Below, piece by piece: positions 1 to 8,630 of a stretch of DNA of 64,000 bases; the stretch's first letter is position 1, and the number at the start of each line of letters is the position of its first letter. The stretch covers positions 372,001 through 436,000 of the forward strand of contig NZ_JAINZT010000002.1 of NCBI RefSeq assembly GCF_020166515.1. The letters run 5' to 3'. Under the pieces are notes generated by a model. That model worked only from the letters and a program-made list of their open reading frames with translations. It ran no database searches and had not been told where the DNA came from. Both the position numbers and the translations under genes were made by a program. Source of the stretch: Robertkochia flava. Its GTDB lineage: Bacteria > Bacteroidota > Bacteroidia > Flavobacteriales > Flavobacteriaceae.

Positions 1-173
1 AGAAGGAATTCGGGAACCAACCTCCGCGAAATACACATCTTCCATTCCAACTTGAACATGATCAGGCCGTACTGTCTTATTCAGATGGAGAGCAAAGGAA
101 GTATTACAAAGTAACCGGGATGCAATTGGCTCCGGCTATACACTACGAAGACCGACCGGCTTTAAAAAATTAA
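1..173 (+). CDS. C-terminal end of an unrecognised protein (partial)
   Basis: An open frame enters from the left edge (first whole codon at base 3) and stops at TAA 171-173, giving the last 56 residues of a protein. The tail is polar, contains LSYSDGEQRKYYKV, and ends in RPALKN. I do not recognise the family. It lies on the same strand and 58 bases before the flippase start, so it may be the preceding gene of the same operon. No membrane segment or sorting signal is visible in this tail. Confidence 0.55.
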   Translation, partial: KEFGNQPPRNTHLPFQLEHDQAVLSYSDGEQRKYYKVTGMQLAPAIHYEDRPALKN

Positions 174-231
174 GTGCTTCCATTGTCAGGCCTGATTAAT
201 TTAAATACTTTTAGACCTTAAAGATGTCAAT

Positions 232-1713
232 TTGAGCGCCCTGAAGAATCTTTTTAAGAATACCTTTATTTACGGACTGGCTACAGTACTTCCGCGCGTT
301 TTAGGTCTAGTGCTCACCCCTCTTTATGTCTCGGGGCTACCGGAAAAGCAATTCGGTGTCTATGTCATCCTGATGACCTATCTTATCATGGGGAATATTC
401 TCCTGTCTTACGGTATGGAGACCGCTTTTTTCAGGTTTATCAACCGGGGCGATGATAAGCAGAAAGTGCAAAGCACAGCGCTGACATCCTTGTTTACTAC
501 AGCGGTTATTTTTCTCTTGCTGGCCGTTGTTTTTAAGGCAGAACTTTCGCAGTTCCTCAAATATCAAACCGCATTTATCGTGTACGCTGTGGTTATCCTT
601 TTTCTGGATACCCTGGCAGTAATTCCGTTTGCCTGGTTCAGGCAAAATGAAAAACCCATGCGGTATTCAGTGATTAAGATCACCAATGTGGTGATCAACC
701 TGGGGCTGAATCTTTTCTTCTTTTTAGTACTGCCTGAAATCACCGGAGCAGGCGATGGAATAGCCGATCACCTGGTTTTTGAAAATAAGGTTCATTATAT
801 TTTTATTTCCAATATCATAGCCAGTGCGGTGACCCTTTTGCTGGTTGCTCCCTTGTATTTTCGAATCGGACTGCGATTGGACCTGGGGCTATGGAAGGAG
901 ATGATTATTTACGCCTTACCGGTATTGGTAGCCGGAATGGCCTTTTCCATAAATGAGGCAGGTGATAAGCTTATGCTGAGGTACCTGCTTCCCGAAGCCG
1001 TTGCTGAGTCTGAAGTAGGTGTTTACGGTGCAGCGTATAAACTTGGGGCGTTCATGACGCTTTTTGTTACGGCCTTTAAACTTGGGGTGGAGCCCTTCTT
1101 CTTTAGTCAGGCCAATAAGAAGGATGCCAGGAATACCTACGCCAATATTACCCTTTACTTCACCATCTTTGGATCTTTGATCCTCCTTTTTGTGGTGGTG
1201 TATACCGATCTTTTTGCTGCAATTCTACTGCCGGAAAGGAGTTACTGGAGAGCCTTATGGGTAGTCCCTTTCATTCTCCTGGCCAATCTATGTTTGGGCG
1301 TATACCATAATTTATCTGTCTGGTATAAGATCACAGACCGAACCATTTATGGGGCATGGATATCTGTTGGCGGGGCGGTTATTACCATCGTGCTGAACCT
1401 GCTGCTTATTCCGGTGCTTAGTTATAAAGGGTCGGCTATTGCCACCCTTGCGGCCTATGGCACCATGATGGCCACCTCCTATCTGCTGGGACAAAAACAC
1501 TATCCCATTCCTTATGACCTGAAAAAGATCGGGGTATATATGACTACTTCCGTGGTGTTTTCTGCCCTGGCCTTTTATGTTTTTAAGGGTAGCCTGTTAC
1601 CGGGAACCGTTTTACTTTTATTATTTTTGAGCCTCATCTATTATTTGGAGCGGCAGGAGTTGAGAAAGCTGTTTAAGCCCTTGCTCGATAGTACCGCCAA
1701 AAAGTTCAAATAA
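232..1713 (+). CDS. Polysaccharide/oligosaccharide flippase, Wzx/MATE-like membrane protein
   Basis: A 493-residue integral inner-membrane protein with about 12-14 hydrophobic segments spread along its length. The N-terminus (FIYGLATVLPRVLGLVLTPLY) and the FWEF-like 'YGMETAFFRF' region near residues 60-70 are typical of the polysaccharide biosynthesis/MOP exporter family, which flips lipid-linked sugars across the membrane. The substrate cannot be told. The start is TTG; a three-codon ATG mini-frame (224-235) ends in a TGA that overlaps this TTG, so translational coupling is possible. It heads an envelope operon: dut follows after 9 bases, then a sugar-nucleotide transferase that could supply its substrate pathway. 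Confidence 0.85.
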   Translation: MSALKNLFKNTFIYGLATVLPRVLGLVLTPLYVSGLPEKQFGVYVILMTYLIMGNILLSYGMETAFFRFINRGDDKQKVQSTALTSLFTTAVIFLLLAVVFKAELSQFLKYQTAFIVYAVVILFLDTLAVIPFAWFRQNEKPMRYSVIKITNVVINLGLNLFFFLVLPEITGAGDGIADHLVFENKVHYIFISNIIASAVTLLLVAPLYFRIGLRLDLGLWKEMIIYALPVLVAGMAFSINEAGDKLMLRYLLPEAVAESEVGVYGAAYKLGAFMTLFVTAFKLGVEPFFFSQANKKDARNTYANITLYFTIFGSLILLFVVVYTDLFAAILLPERSYWRALWVVPFILLANLCLGVYHNLSVWYKITDRTIYGAWISVGGAVITIVLNLLLIPVLSYKGSAIATLAAYGTMMATSYLLGQKHYPIPYDLKKIGVYMTTSVVFSALAFYVFKGSLLPGTVLLLLFLSLIYYLERQELRKLFKPLLDSTAKKFK

Positions 1714-1722
1714 AACCAATTT

Positions 1723-2157
1723 ATGAAGATTAACGTGATTAACAGATCGTCTCATGCCTTGCCGGAATATGAGACCTTCGCCTCTGCAGGAATGGACCTC
1801 AGGGCAAATATTGATGCTCCCATTACCTTGAAACCCCTTGAACGTGCTATAGTGAAAACAGGTTTGTTTATTGAATTACCTGTGGGATTCGAAGCCCAGG
1901 TACGACCGCGTAGCGGACTTGCGGCCAAGAAAGGAATTACCGTACTCAATTCGCCCGGTACCATAGATGCCGATTACCGCGGCGAGATTGGCGTTATCCT
2001 CGTTAATCTTTCGAATGAGCCCTTTACCATTGAAAACGGAGAACGTGTTGCGCAGATGGTGATCGCCAAACACGAACGTGCAGAATGGAACCAGGTGGAG
2101 GCTCTTTCTGAAACCTCAAGAGGTGCAGGTGGATTCGGGAGTACCGGAACCAAATAA
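1723..2157 (+). CDS. dut: Deoxyuridine 5'-triphosphate nucleotidohydrolase (dUTPase)
   Basis: A 144-residue cytoplasmic enzyme that hydrolyses dUTP to dUMP and pyrophosphate, keeping uracil out of DNA and providing dUMP for thymidylate synthesis. All five trimeric-dUTPase motifs are present in order: AGMDL (22-26), RPRSGLA (61-67), the substrate loop [13 protein letters not shown] (76-88) with the catalytic Asp at 82 or 84, RVAQMV near 107-113, and the flexible C-terminal [10 protein letters not shown] (133-142). Length is normal for the family. It sits 9 bases after the flippase and 42 before the nucleotidyltransferase, in an operon otherwise about the envelope. Confidence 0.97.
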   Translation: MKINVINRSSHALPEYETFASAGMDLRANIDAPITLKPLERAIVKTGLFIELPVGFEAQVRPRSGLAAKKGITVLNSPGTIDADYRGEIGVILVNLSNEPFTIENGERVAQMVIAKHERAEWNQVEALSETSRGAGGFGSTGTK

Positions 2158-2199
2158 CTGAAGATCTGAAAATATTATAATGAGACCGTAAGGTCATAA

Positions 2200-3222
2200 A
2201 TGCTGAAAGACATGAGAATTATTGTACCCATGGCCGGACGAGGATCCAGATTGCGTCCGCATACCCTTACAATCCCAAAACCCCTGATCCCGATAGCGGG
2301 GAAACCAATTGTTCAACGCCTCGTGGAAGACATCGCTTCAGTACTTGATGAACAGGTGGAAGAGGTGGCTTTTGTTATCAAGGATGATTTCGGGCCGGAG
2401 ATCGAAGAAAAACTACTCGGGGTAGCCTCGGATCTGGGCGCTAAAGGTACTATTTACTACCAGGATAGGCCATTGGGAACCGGCCATGCCATTATGTGTG
2501 CCAAAGATTCCCTTGAGGGGCCATGTGTGATTGCCTATGCCGATACCCTATTCAAGGCAGATTTCAACCTCGACACGTCTGCAGACAGTGTGATCTGGGT
2601 GAAACAGGTAAAGGATCCCCAGGCATACGGTGTGGTGGAATTGAACAAAGAGAGAGCCATTACCGGTTTGGTGGAAAAGCCTCAGGAATTCGTTTCTGAC
2701 CTTGCCGTTATCGGAATCTATTATTTTAAAGATGCCGGAGCGTTAAAGCAGGAGCTTCAGACGGTACTGGATAATAACATCATTCATGGTGGTGAGTACC
2801 AGATCAATGATGGCATCAAGGCGATGATGGCTAAAGGAATGCGCTTTGTTCCCGGGAAAGTGGATGAATGGATGGATTGCGGAAACAAGAACGTTACCGT
2901 AGAGACAAATTCCCGTATGCTCGGATTTCTGCATGAGGAAGGTCAGGATCTGGTTTCTGAAAACATTGAAATGCGAAATTCCGAGATCATACCCCCTTGT
3001 TATATTGGGGAAGGGGTGGTTCTTCATAATGCCGTGGTGGGCCCGAATGTGTCTGTGGGTAAGGGCACTCGCATTGAAAATTCGACTGTTAAAAACAGTC
3101 TAATACAAACCCATTCCATCATAAAAAATGCTAACTTGGATAATGCTATGATCGGCAACCATGCAGTATTTAATGGAGCATTCAAAGATGTAAGTATAGG
3201 CGATTTTTCTGCGCTTACCTGA
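2200..3222 (+). CDS. Sugar-1-phosphate nucleotidyltransferase, RmlA/GlmU-like
   Basis: A 340-residue cytoplasmic enzyme that should make an NDP-sugar from NTP and sugar-1-phosphate. The N-terminal GT-A-type domain shows the nucleotide-binding signature VPMAGRGSRLRPHT (about residues 9-22) followed by the conserved Lys in TIPKPLIPIAGKP. A typical YADTLF metal/sugar segment lies near 113-118 and EKP near 158-160. Residues about 250-340 look like a left-handed beta-helix with hexapeptide-like repeats (YIGEGVVLHNAVVGPNVSVG). ATG at 2212 is an alternative start, as homologues often begin MRIIVPMAG. The base and sugar specificity cannot be read by eye. Same operon as the flippase. Confidence 0.88.
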   Translation: MLKDMRIIVPMAGRGSRLRPHTLTIPKPLIPIAGKPIVQRLVEDIASVLDEQVEEVAFVIKDDFGPEIEEKLLGVASDLGAKGTIYYQDRPLGTGHAIMCAKDSLEGPCVIAYADTLFKADFNLDTSADSVIWVKQVKDPQAYGVVELNKERAITGLVEKPQEFVSDLAVIGIYYFKDAGALKQELQTVLDNNIIHGGEYQINDGIKAMMAKGMRFVPGKVDEWMDCGNKNVTVETNSRMLGFLHEEGQDLVSENIEMRNSEIIPPCYIGEGVVLHNAVVGPNVSVGKGTRIENSTVKNSLIQTHSIIKNANLDNAMIGNHAVFNGAFKDVSIGDFSALT

Positions 3223-3274
3223 ATGCTGCTGGTGGCGGGCTTAGGAAGTCGTTAACCGATAAAATGATTCCGGG

Positions 3275-4219
3275 ATGAAGGGTGTTCAATGGTTTTGGAA
3301 ATTTGCAGTAATGGTAATGGTGTGTTTTCCTGTTGCCTCTCATGCCCAGGTCGAAGAAAGTGCTGAGCTGTCTACAGAGCTGGTGGAAGACGCCTTTCAG
3401 GACAATTTTTTTGAAGCCTTAAAGCAAAAAGGGATCGGGAACCTCGATAAAGCGTTGAATCATCTTGTGGAATGTAAAAGGCTGGAGCCTGGAGAGGCGG
3501 TGGTTGATTACGAGCTCGGCCGTCTTTACGGAGAGTTAAAACAATACCTTCCTGCGGAAGAACACCTTCAGAATGCCCTGAAGGCAGAACCCGGCAATTT
3601 CTGGTACCTGAATGCAGTTGTGCAATTGTATCTGGAGCAGGAAGATCCCGGGAAGGCAGTCGCAGTGGCAGAGGGTTACAGGCAATACGGATGGGAGCAG
3701 GAATTATTGGTGGCAGACCTCTACATACGAAACAAGGATTTTGATAAGGCGGAGGCCGCACTGAATACCGTGGAATTTCCGGATGAGGCCTATACCGCCT
3801 TTGCTGCAGTTAAACTGCGCCTCATAGATCAGCGCAGTGCATCTGCCCGGAGCGGTTCTGAGAAATTGCCGGAGGAGGCAACTGCTACAGGAGAATTAAA
3901 CACCCTGAACGAATATAAAAAAGCCCTTGAATCTCTTGCAGGATTAAGGAATTATGAAGAACTGTTGCTGGTAAGTACGGAGGCCGTAGGCAATTTTCCG
4001 GCTCAACCGGAGTTCTATTATTTCCGGGGCCTGGCCCAGTTAAAAACCGGGGATGCAGAGCAGGCTTTGGAGACCGCCCAGGAGGGATTGGCATATTTAT
4101 TGGACGATAATCAACTGGAACTTGCTTTTTATCAGTTAATGAAGGAAGCATATGGCGTTCTCGGTAATGACAAAAAACGAAAGGAAATTGAAAATAAGAT
4201 CGGTCAGAAAGGGTTTTAG
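3275..4219 (+). CDS. Periplasmic tetratricopeptide-repeat protein
   Basis: A 314-residue protein with a Sec signal peptide (about 1-24, ending SHAQ) and several TPR motifs between about 40 and 165 (for example the A-x-x-L-x-x-A patterns around NLDKALNHL and PAEEHLQNAL), then another helical repeat region near 220-300. TPRs bind partner proteins; no catalytic residues are visible. It lies between the nucleotidyltransferase and the DUF4292 lipoprotein, whose start codon lies inside its 3' end, so the two are translationally coupled. Context suggests a scaffold role in envelope assembly; that is inference. Confidence 0.8.
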   Translation: MKGVQWFWKFAVMVMVCFPVASHAQVEESAELSTELVEDAFQDNFFEALKQKGIGNLDKALNHLVECKRLEPGEAVVDYELGRLYGELKQYLPAEEHLQNALKAEPGNFWYLNAVVQLYLEQEDPGKAVAVAEGYRQYGWEQELLVADLYIRNKDFDKAEAALNTVEFPDEAYTAFAAVKLRLIDQRSASARSGSEKLPEEATATGELNTLNEYKKALESLAGLRNYEELLLVSTEAVGNFPAQPEFYYFRGLAQLKTGDAEQALETAQEGLAYLLDDNQLELAFYQLMKEAYGVLGNDKKRKEIENKIGQKGF

Positions 4220-5000
4220 TCTCGTACATAAAATACGGTCGGGAGCAGGTATTCTCTTGCTTGCCGCTTTAGTACTGTCTTCCTGTGGTTCCAAGAAAAT
4301 GGTCACTTCAGGCGAAACCAAAAGCAACCTTAGCGCGAAACAGATCATTAGAAATCACTATCAGAATGATGTCGATTTTGAAACCCTGAGGGGTAGGGTG
4401 AAGGTGGATTATACCGACGGGAATAGTGACCAGGGTTTCTCGGTGAGCCTTCGAATGAAGAAGGATGAGGCCATTTGGCTGGCAGCTACCCTTTCTGTAG
4501 TGAAGGTCCTTATCACCCCGGACAGGGTGAGTTTTTACAACAAGCTCGACAATACTTATTTTGACGGAGATTTCACCCTCCTCAATGAATTACTCGGTAC
4601 AGAAGTGAATTTTACGATGGTTCAGAACCTCCTGCTGGGGCAGTCCATCTATGATTTGAAAGACCAGCGATACACGGCCTCCATTGCAGAGAACCTGTAT
4701 CAGCTGAAGCCGGACAGGCAATTGGAATTGTTTAAACTGTTGTTTCTGCTCGAGCCCAGTAATTTTAAAATTGCCCTTCAGCAACTTTCCCAGCCGGAAA
4801 AAGGAAGAATTCTTAATATTGCATATGAAAGCTATCAGGATGTGGAAGGAAAGGTGGTTCCCGATAAGATCAGTCTTGAGGCTCTTGACGGAGCAGAGAT
4901 CACCCGGATCGACCTGGAATACAGAAACCTTGAGTTTGATCAGCAGGTCACTTTTCCCTATAGCATTCCAATCGGATACAAGCCAATAGAACTGGAGTAA
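4152..5000 (+). CDS. DUF4292-like outer-membrane lipoprotein
   Basis: A 282-residue lipoprotein of a family I recognise as DUF4292, widespread and uncharacterised in Bacteroidota. The lipobox is LLLAALVLSSC, with the acylated Cys at about residue 45. The fold downstream is beta-rich and resembles LolA/LolB-like lipid-carrier proteins (my inference). The start is uncertain: the only in-frame ATGs before the signal segment are 4152 and 4167, both inside the TPR gene, and both give an unusually long basic n-region. EnvC follows after 4 bases. A gene order of TPR, DUF4292, EnvC-type protein is one I associate with flavobacteria. Confidence 0.8.
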   Translation: MAFSVMTKNERKLKIRSVRKGFSLVHKIRSGAGILLLAALVLSSCGSKKMVTSGETKSNLSAKQIIRNHYQNDVDFETLRGRVKVDYTDGNSDQGFSVSLRMKKDEAIWLAATLSVVKVLITPDRVSFYNKLDNTYFDGDFTLLNELLGTEVNFTMVQNLLLGQSIYDLKDQRYTASIAENLYQLKPDRQLELFKLLFLLEPSNFKIALQQLSQPEKGRILNIAYESYQDVEGKVVPDKISLEALDGAEITRIDLEYRNLEFDQQVTFPYSIPIGYKPIELE

Positions 5001-5004
5001 GTTT

Positions 5005-6240
5005 ATGAATAACCTCAAATCGCGCCTCATTCTTCTTGTTTTAACCGCTTTCCTTGCTTTGGGAGGGGTACACGCTCAGTCTTCAGAACAGAAAAAGCTG
5101 GAGGCGCAAAAGGAACGCCTCCAGGATGAAATCCGTCAGATAAATTCCCTGTTGTCTCAGCAACGTAAAGAACGCAAATCGGTTTTGGAGGAACTCGAAG
5201 ATCTCAATCAGAAGATCAGGGTGAGGCGTGAACTGATAAAAGTGACCAACCAGCAGGCCAATCTGCTTAACCGGCGTATCAATGCCAATCAGAAGGAGAT
5301 CAAAACCCTGAGGAGCCAGTTAGCGGAGCTGAAGAAAGACTACGCTGCCATGATCAGGAAATCCTATAAAAGTAAATCTCAGCAAAGCAGGCTTATGTTT
5401 CTGTTGTCTTCCGAGAATTTCCAGCAGGCCTTTAAGCGTATGAAATATATGCAGCAATATGCAGCCTATCGCAAAGAACAGGGGCAGGAGATCGTGGCTA
5501 CTACGGAAAAACTCAAGGCGCTTAATGACGGGCTTGTGGTTCAGCGAAGGGAAAAACAGAAATTGATCGATGAGAATAAGCAGGTACAGGCGCAGCTCGA
5601 AAAGGAACTTGGCTCTCAACGTAGCCTGGTCGATGCCATAAAGCAAAAAGAGAGCACCTATGCGGCCCAGATCCGCAAGAAGCAAAAGGAATCTGATGAG
5701 ATCGACAGGCAGATCGATAAGCTTATCAAAGAGGCCATAGCCCGTTCCAACAGGGAGAATACTAAAAAAGGCGCTACCGCCTCATCTACGAGCTTCGCAC
5801 TTACAGCAGAAGCGAGATTGGTCGGGCAGGATTTCCGTCAGAATAAGGGCAAATTGCCCTGGCCTGTGGAAAAGGGAGTGGTCAAGATGCGTTACGGTAC
5901 GCAACCGCATCCGGTGGTTACCTCGGTAAAGATAAAAAGTAACGGGGTGCGAATAGCCACTGAAAAGGGGTCGAGGGCCCGTTCTGTTTTTAACGGAAAA
6001 GTGCTGGCAGTAACCGGTTATAAAGGAGGAAATAAGGCGGTGCTTATTCAGCACGGAAATTATATCTCTGTTTACAACAACCTCAGTAAGGTCTTCGTGA
6101 AGGAAGGAGATGTGGTGAATACCAAAGAACAGATCGGGGAGGTGTTTACCAATAATGTAACCAACGAAACCCTCCTGAAGTTCATGATCTATGAGAACAA
6201 TAAGATCGACAATCCTTCGGACTGGATCTACAGGATGTAG
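5005..6240 (+). CDS. EnvC-like murein hydrolase activator (coiled coil plus degenerate LytM/M23 domain)
   Basis: A 411-residue periplasmic protein. A signal peptide (1-25, ending VHAQ) is followed by a long coiled coil rich in K/E/Q (about 26-255) and a C-terminal LytM/M23-like domain (about 280-411). The zinc-binding pattern of active M23 peptidases is not intact: the first HxxxD equivalent reads SNGVR, and the final HxH equivalent reads LLKFMIYE. EnvC and NlpD have the same loss and activate cell-wall amidases rather than cutting peptidoglycan, so an activator role at division is the best reading. It closes the envelope operon. Confidence 0.88.
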   Translation: MNNLKSRLILLVLTAFLALGGVHAQSSEQKKLEAQKERLQDEIRQINSLLSQQRKERKSVLEELEDLNQKIRVRRELIKVTNQQANLLNRRINANQKEIKTLRSQLAELKKDYAAMIRKSYKSKSQQSRLMFLLSSENFQQAFKRMKYMQQYAAYRKEQGQEIVATTEKLKALNDGLVVQRREKQKLIDENKQVQAQLEKELGSQRSLVDAIKQKESTYAAQIRKKQKESDEIDRQIDKLIKEAIARSNRENTKKGATASSTSFALTAEARLVGQDFRQNKGKLPWPVEKGVVKMRYGTQPHPVVTSVKIKSNGVRIATEKGSRARSVFNGKVLAVTGYKGGNKAVLIQHGNYISVYNNLSKVFVKEGDVVNTKEQIGEVFTNNVTNETLLKFMIYENNKIDNPSDWIYRM

Positions 6241-6365
6241 TGTCTAAACTTCTGTCTGCTGCCTCATAAACTGATAATTGTTTGGTTTTTAGTGAAAAAT
6301 ACCCTGTATTTTTAGCAAACGCGAATATACAGGAAACAGCCCTTTCACTTAAAATACCGTAATAT

Positions 6366-8036
6366 ATGTTATCAGATATCGAGATCGCACAACATGCCAG
6401 CCTTTGTCATATTAAAGAAATTGCAGCCAAATTAGGCATCGATGAAGATCAGCTTGAACAATATGGCAAGCATAAAGCAAAGCTTCCTCTTTCCCTAATA
6501 GATGATAAAAAGGTGGGCCAGAGCAACCTGATCCTGGTCACAGCCATCACCCCGACTCCTGCCGGAGAAGGTAAAACAACCACTTCCATTGGTCTTGCAG
6601 ACGGTTTGGCAAGCATCGGCAAAAAGGTGGCAGTAGTGCTTCGGGAACCTTCATTAGGCCCGGTATTCGGCATTAAGGGCGGGGCCGCCGGGGGCGGCTA
6701 TTCCCAGGTGGTGCCCATGGAAGATATCAACCTTCATTTCACCGGGGATTTCGCGGCTATTGAAAAAGCAAATAATCTGCTTGCAGCCCTTATCGATAAC
6801 AATATCCAGAGTAAAAGCCGAAGCCTGGGGATAGACCCGCGGACGGTACTTTGGAAGCGATGTATGGACATGAACGACCGTTCCCTGAGAAAGATCGTAA
6901 GTGCCCTTGGGGGGAAGTCCGGTGGAATTCCCATGGAAACGGGATTTAATATCACTGCCGCCTCAGAGATCATGGCCATACTGTGTTTGAGCAACGATTT
7001 GAGTGATCTTAAGAAGCGAATGGGAAATATTTACATCGGGGATACGTTCCAGGGGAAAGCCATCTATGCCCGTGACCTTAATGCACAGGGGGCTATGGCC
7101 GCCCTGTTAAAAGATGCTATAAAACCTAACCTGGTGCAAACGCTGGAAAATGTCCCTGCCCTTATTCACGGCGGGCCTTTTGCAAATATAGCCCAGGGAA
7201 CCAACAGTGTTATCGCTACGAAGATGGGGATGTCCCTGGCAGATTTCGTGGTTACAGAAGCGGGATTCGGCGCAGATCTCGGAGCTGAGAAATTCTTTAA
7301 TATCAAATGCCGAAATGCGGGAATTTCTCCCCGGGCGGTGGTCCTGGTGGCTACCATTCGCGCATTGAAATATCACGGGGGCAAGGCCTTGTCCGAATTA
7401 AAGCAGCCCGATCCCAAAGCTGTGGAAACCGGTGCCGAAAATCTCAGGAAACATTTGGAGACCATAGCGAGCTTCGGGGTGCCTGCCGTGGTGTGTATAA
7501 ACAGGTTCGATGCTGATACCGATGAGGAGGTCAGGGTGCTGGAGCGGATTTGTGAGGCACATGGGGCGAAGGTTGCCGTGAGCGAGGGCTTCGCCAGGGG
7601 AAGTGAAGGAACCCGTACCCTCGCGACCATAGTGGCTAAAACAGTTGAAGGTTCAAAATCCACATTCCGGCCTACCTATAGCCTGGACGACCCGGTTCGG
7701 GAAAAGATCGAAAAAATATGCAAGACTGTTTACGGGGCCAAATACGTTATCCTGTCTAACAAAGCGAAAAGCCAATTAAGGCGCTTTGAGGATCTCGGAT
7801 TCGGTAAGATGCCCGTTTGTATAGCAAAAACGCAAAAATCGCTCTCAGACGATGAGAAGTTGCTTGGCAGGCCTAAAGACTTCGATATACACATCCGGGA
7901 ATTTGAAGTGGCTTCGGGAGCAGGCTTCCTGATCCCGATTGCGGGCACCATGCTTCGTATGCCCGGACTGCCGGCACTACCTGCCGCGGAAGGTATGGAT
8001 ATCGATGCCGAAGGTAATATTAGCGGGCTCTCGTAA
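6366..8036 (+). CDS. fhs: Formate--tetrahydrofolate ligase
   Basis: A 556-residue cytoplasmic enzyme that joins formate to tetrahydrofolate using ATP, giving 10-formyl-THF for purine and formyl-Met synthesis. The ATP-binding P-loop TPAGEGKTT lies at 64-72, followed by the family signature regions REPSLGPVFGIKGGAAGGG (about 94-112) and HFTGDFAAI (about 122-130). Length matches the monofunctional family. It is a single-gene unit: 125 bases separate it from the envelope operon, with a promoter-like TATTTTTA near 6310, and it converges with the thioesterase. A 7-bp hairpin (8027-8053) spans its stop codon. Confidence 0.97.
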   Translation: MLSDIEIAQHASLCHIKEIAAKLGIDEDQLEQYGKHKAKLPLSLIDDKKVGQSNLILVTAITPTPAGEGKTTTSIGLADGLASIGKKVAVVLREPSLGPVFGIKGGAAGGGYSQVVPMEDINLHFTGDFAAIEKANNLLAALIDNNIQSKSRSLGIDPRTVLWKRCMDMNDRSLRKIVSALGGKSGGIPMETGFNITAASEIMAILCLSNDLSDLKKRMGNIYIGDTFQGKAIYARDLNAQGAMAALLKDAIKPNLVQTLENVPALIHGGPFANIAQGTNSVIATKMGMSLADFVVTEAGFGADLGAEKFFNIKCRNAGISPRAVVLVATIRALKYHGGKALSELKQPDPKAVETGAENLRKHLETIASFGVPAVVCINRFDADTDEEVRVLERICEAHGAKVAVSEGFARGSEGTRTLATIVAKTVEGSKSTFRPTYSLDDPVREKIEKICKTVYGAKYVILSNKAKSQLRRFEDLGFGKMPVCIAKTQKSLSDDEKLLGRPKDFDIHIREFEVASGAGFLIPIAGTMLRMPGLPALPAAEGMDIDAEGNISGLS

Positions 8037-8061
8037 GACGATGCAGCGAGAGCTGGAAGAT

Positions 8062-8571
8062 TTAATCAAAAAGGGCTTTGAGCTCTGTAGCCTCCTGTGG
8101 CTTCATCTTACCCGCGAGAACAAGGCTCAATTGCTTGCGCCTCAGGGCTGCGGCAAACCGTTCCTTTTCCAGTTCAGTTTCCGGCGCCACCGGAGGTACC
8201 TCCACCGGGCGCCCGGTTTCGTCTACGGCAACAAAGGTGTATATCGCTTCATTGGCTTTGGTGCGGTTACCACTTTCCCGATCTTCGACCCATACGTCGA
8301 TAAAGATCTCCATAGAGCTTTTGAATGCCCTTGATATACTGGCCTCAACGGTAACAACACTACCCAACGGGACAGCCCTGTTGAAAGCCACGTGGTTTAC
8401 GGATGCTGTAACACATACCCTTCTTGAATGACGTCTTGCAGAAATACTTGCAGCCCTGTCCATTCTTGCCAGAAGCTCCCCGCCGAACAGGTTGTTCAGG
8501 GGGTTGGTCTCGCTGGGCAGGACCAGGTCGGTCATAATAGTGCGGGATTCACTGGGTGTTTTCGCCTTCAT
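8062..8571 (-). CDS. Acyl-CoA thioesterase, hotdog fold (YciA/ACOT type)
   Basis: A 169-residue cytoplasmic hotdog-fold enzyme expected to hydrolyse acyl-CoA to free acid and CoA. Visible family features are TDLVLPSETNPLNNLFGGELL (about 14-34), where the Asn/Gly/Glu cluster forms the active site, and the SxxH-like VNHVAFNRAV segment near 59-68. The C-terminal 40 residues are charged and helical. It forms a single-gene unit convergent with fhs, with a TATCTTTG box (8588-8595) giving a leader of about 10 bases. Substrate chain length cannot be inferred. Confidence 0.9.
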   Translation of the reverse strand: MKAKTPSESRTIMTDLVLPSETNPLNNLFGGELLARMDRAASISARRHSRRVCVTASVNHVAFNRAVPLGSVVTVEASISRAFKSSMEIFIDVWVEDRESGNRTKANEAIYTFVAVDETGRPVEVPPVAPETELEKERFAAALRRKQLSLVLAGKMKPQEATELKALFD

Positions 8572-8587
8572 TGCAGATTATTTTTTG

Positions 8588-8595
8588 CAAAGATA
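8588..8595 (-). promoter_or_regulatory. -7 promoter box for the thioesterase gene
   Basis: On the minus strand this reads TATCTTTG, an exact match to the Bacteroidota -7 consensus TAnnTTTG, 16 bases before the ATG. No clear TTG at -33 with normal spacing was seen. Confidence 0.5.
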
Positions 8596-8630
8596 CCTTC
8601 TGTAAGGCCAATTTTAAAATGCTAAGACCA

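Noticed and set aside
8027-8053. 7-bp hairpin (GCTCTCG/CGAGAGC) over the fhs stop codon as terminator
   Set aside because: No T-run on either side; insufficient for an intrinsic terminator.
7939-8625. Overlapping plus-strand frames across the thioesterase region
   Set aside because: These are antisense shadows of the well-supported minus-strand thioesterase gene.
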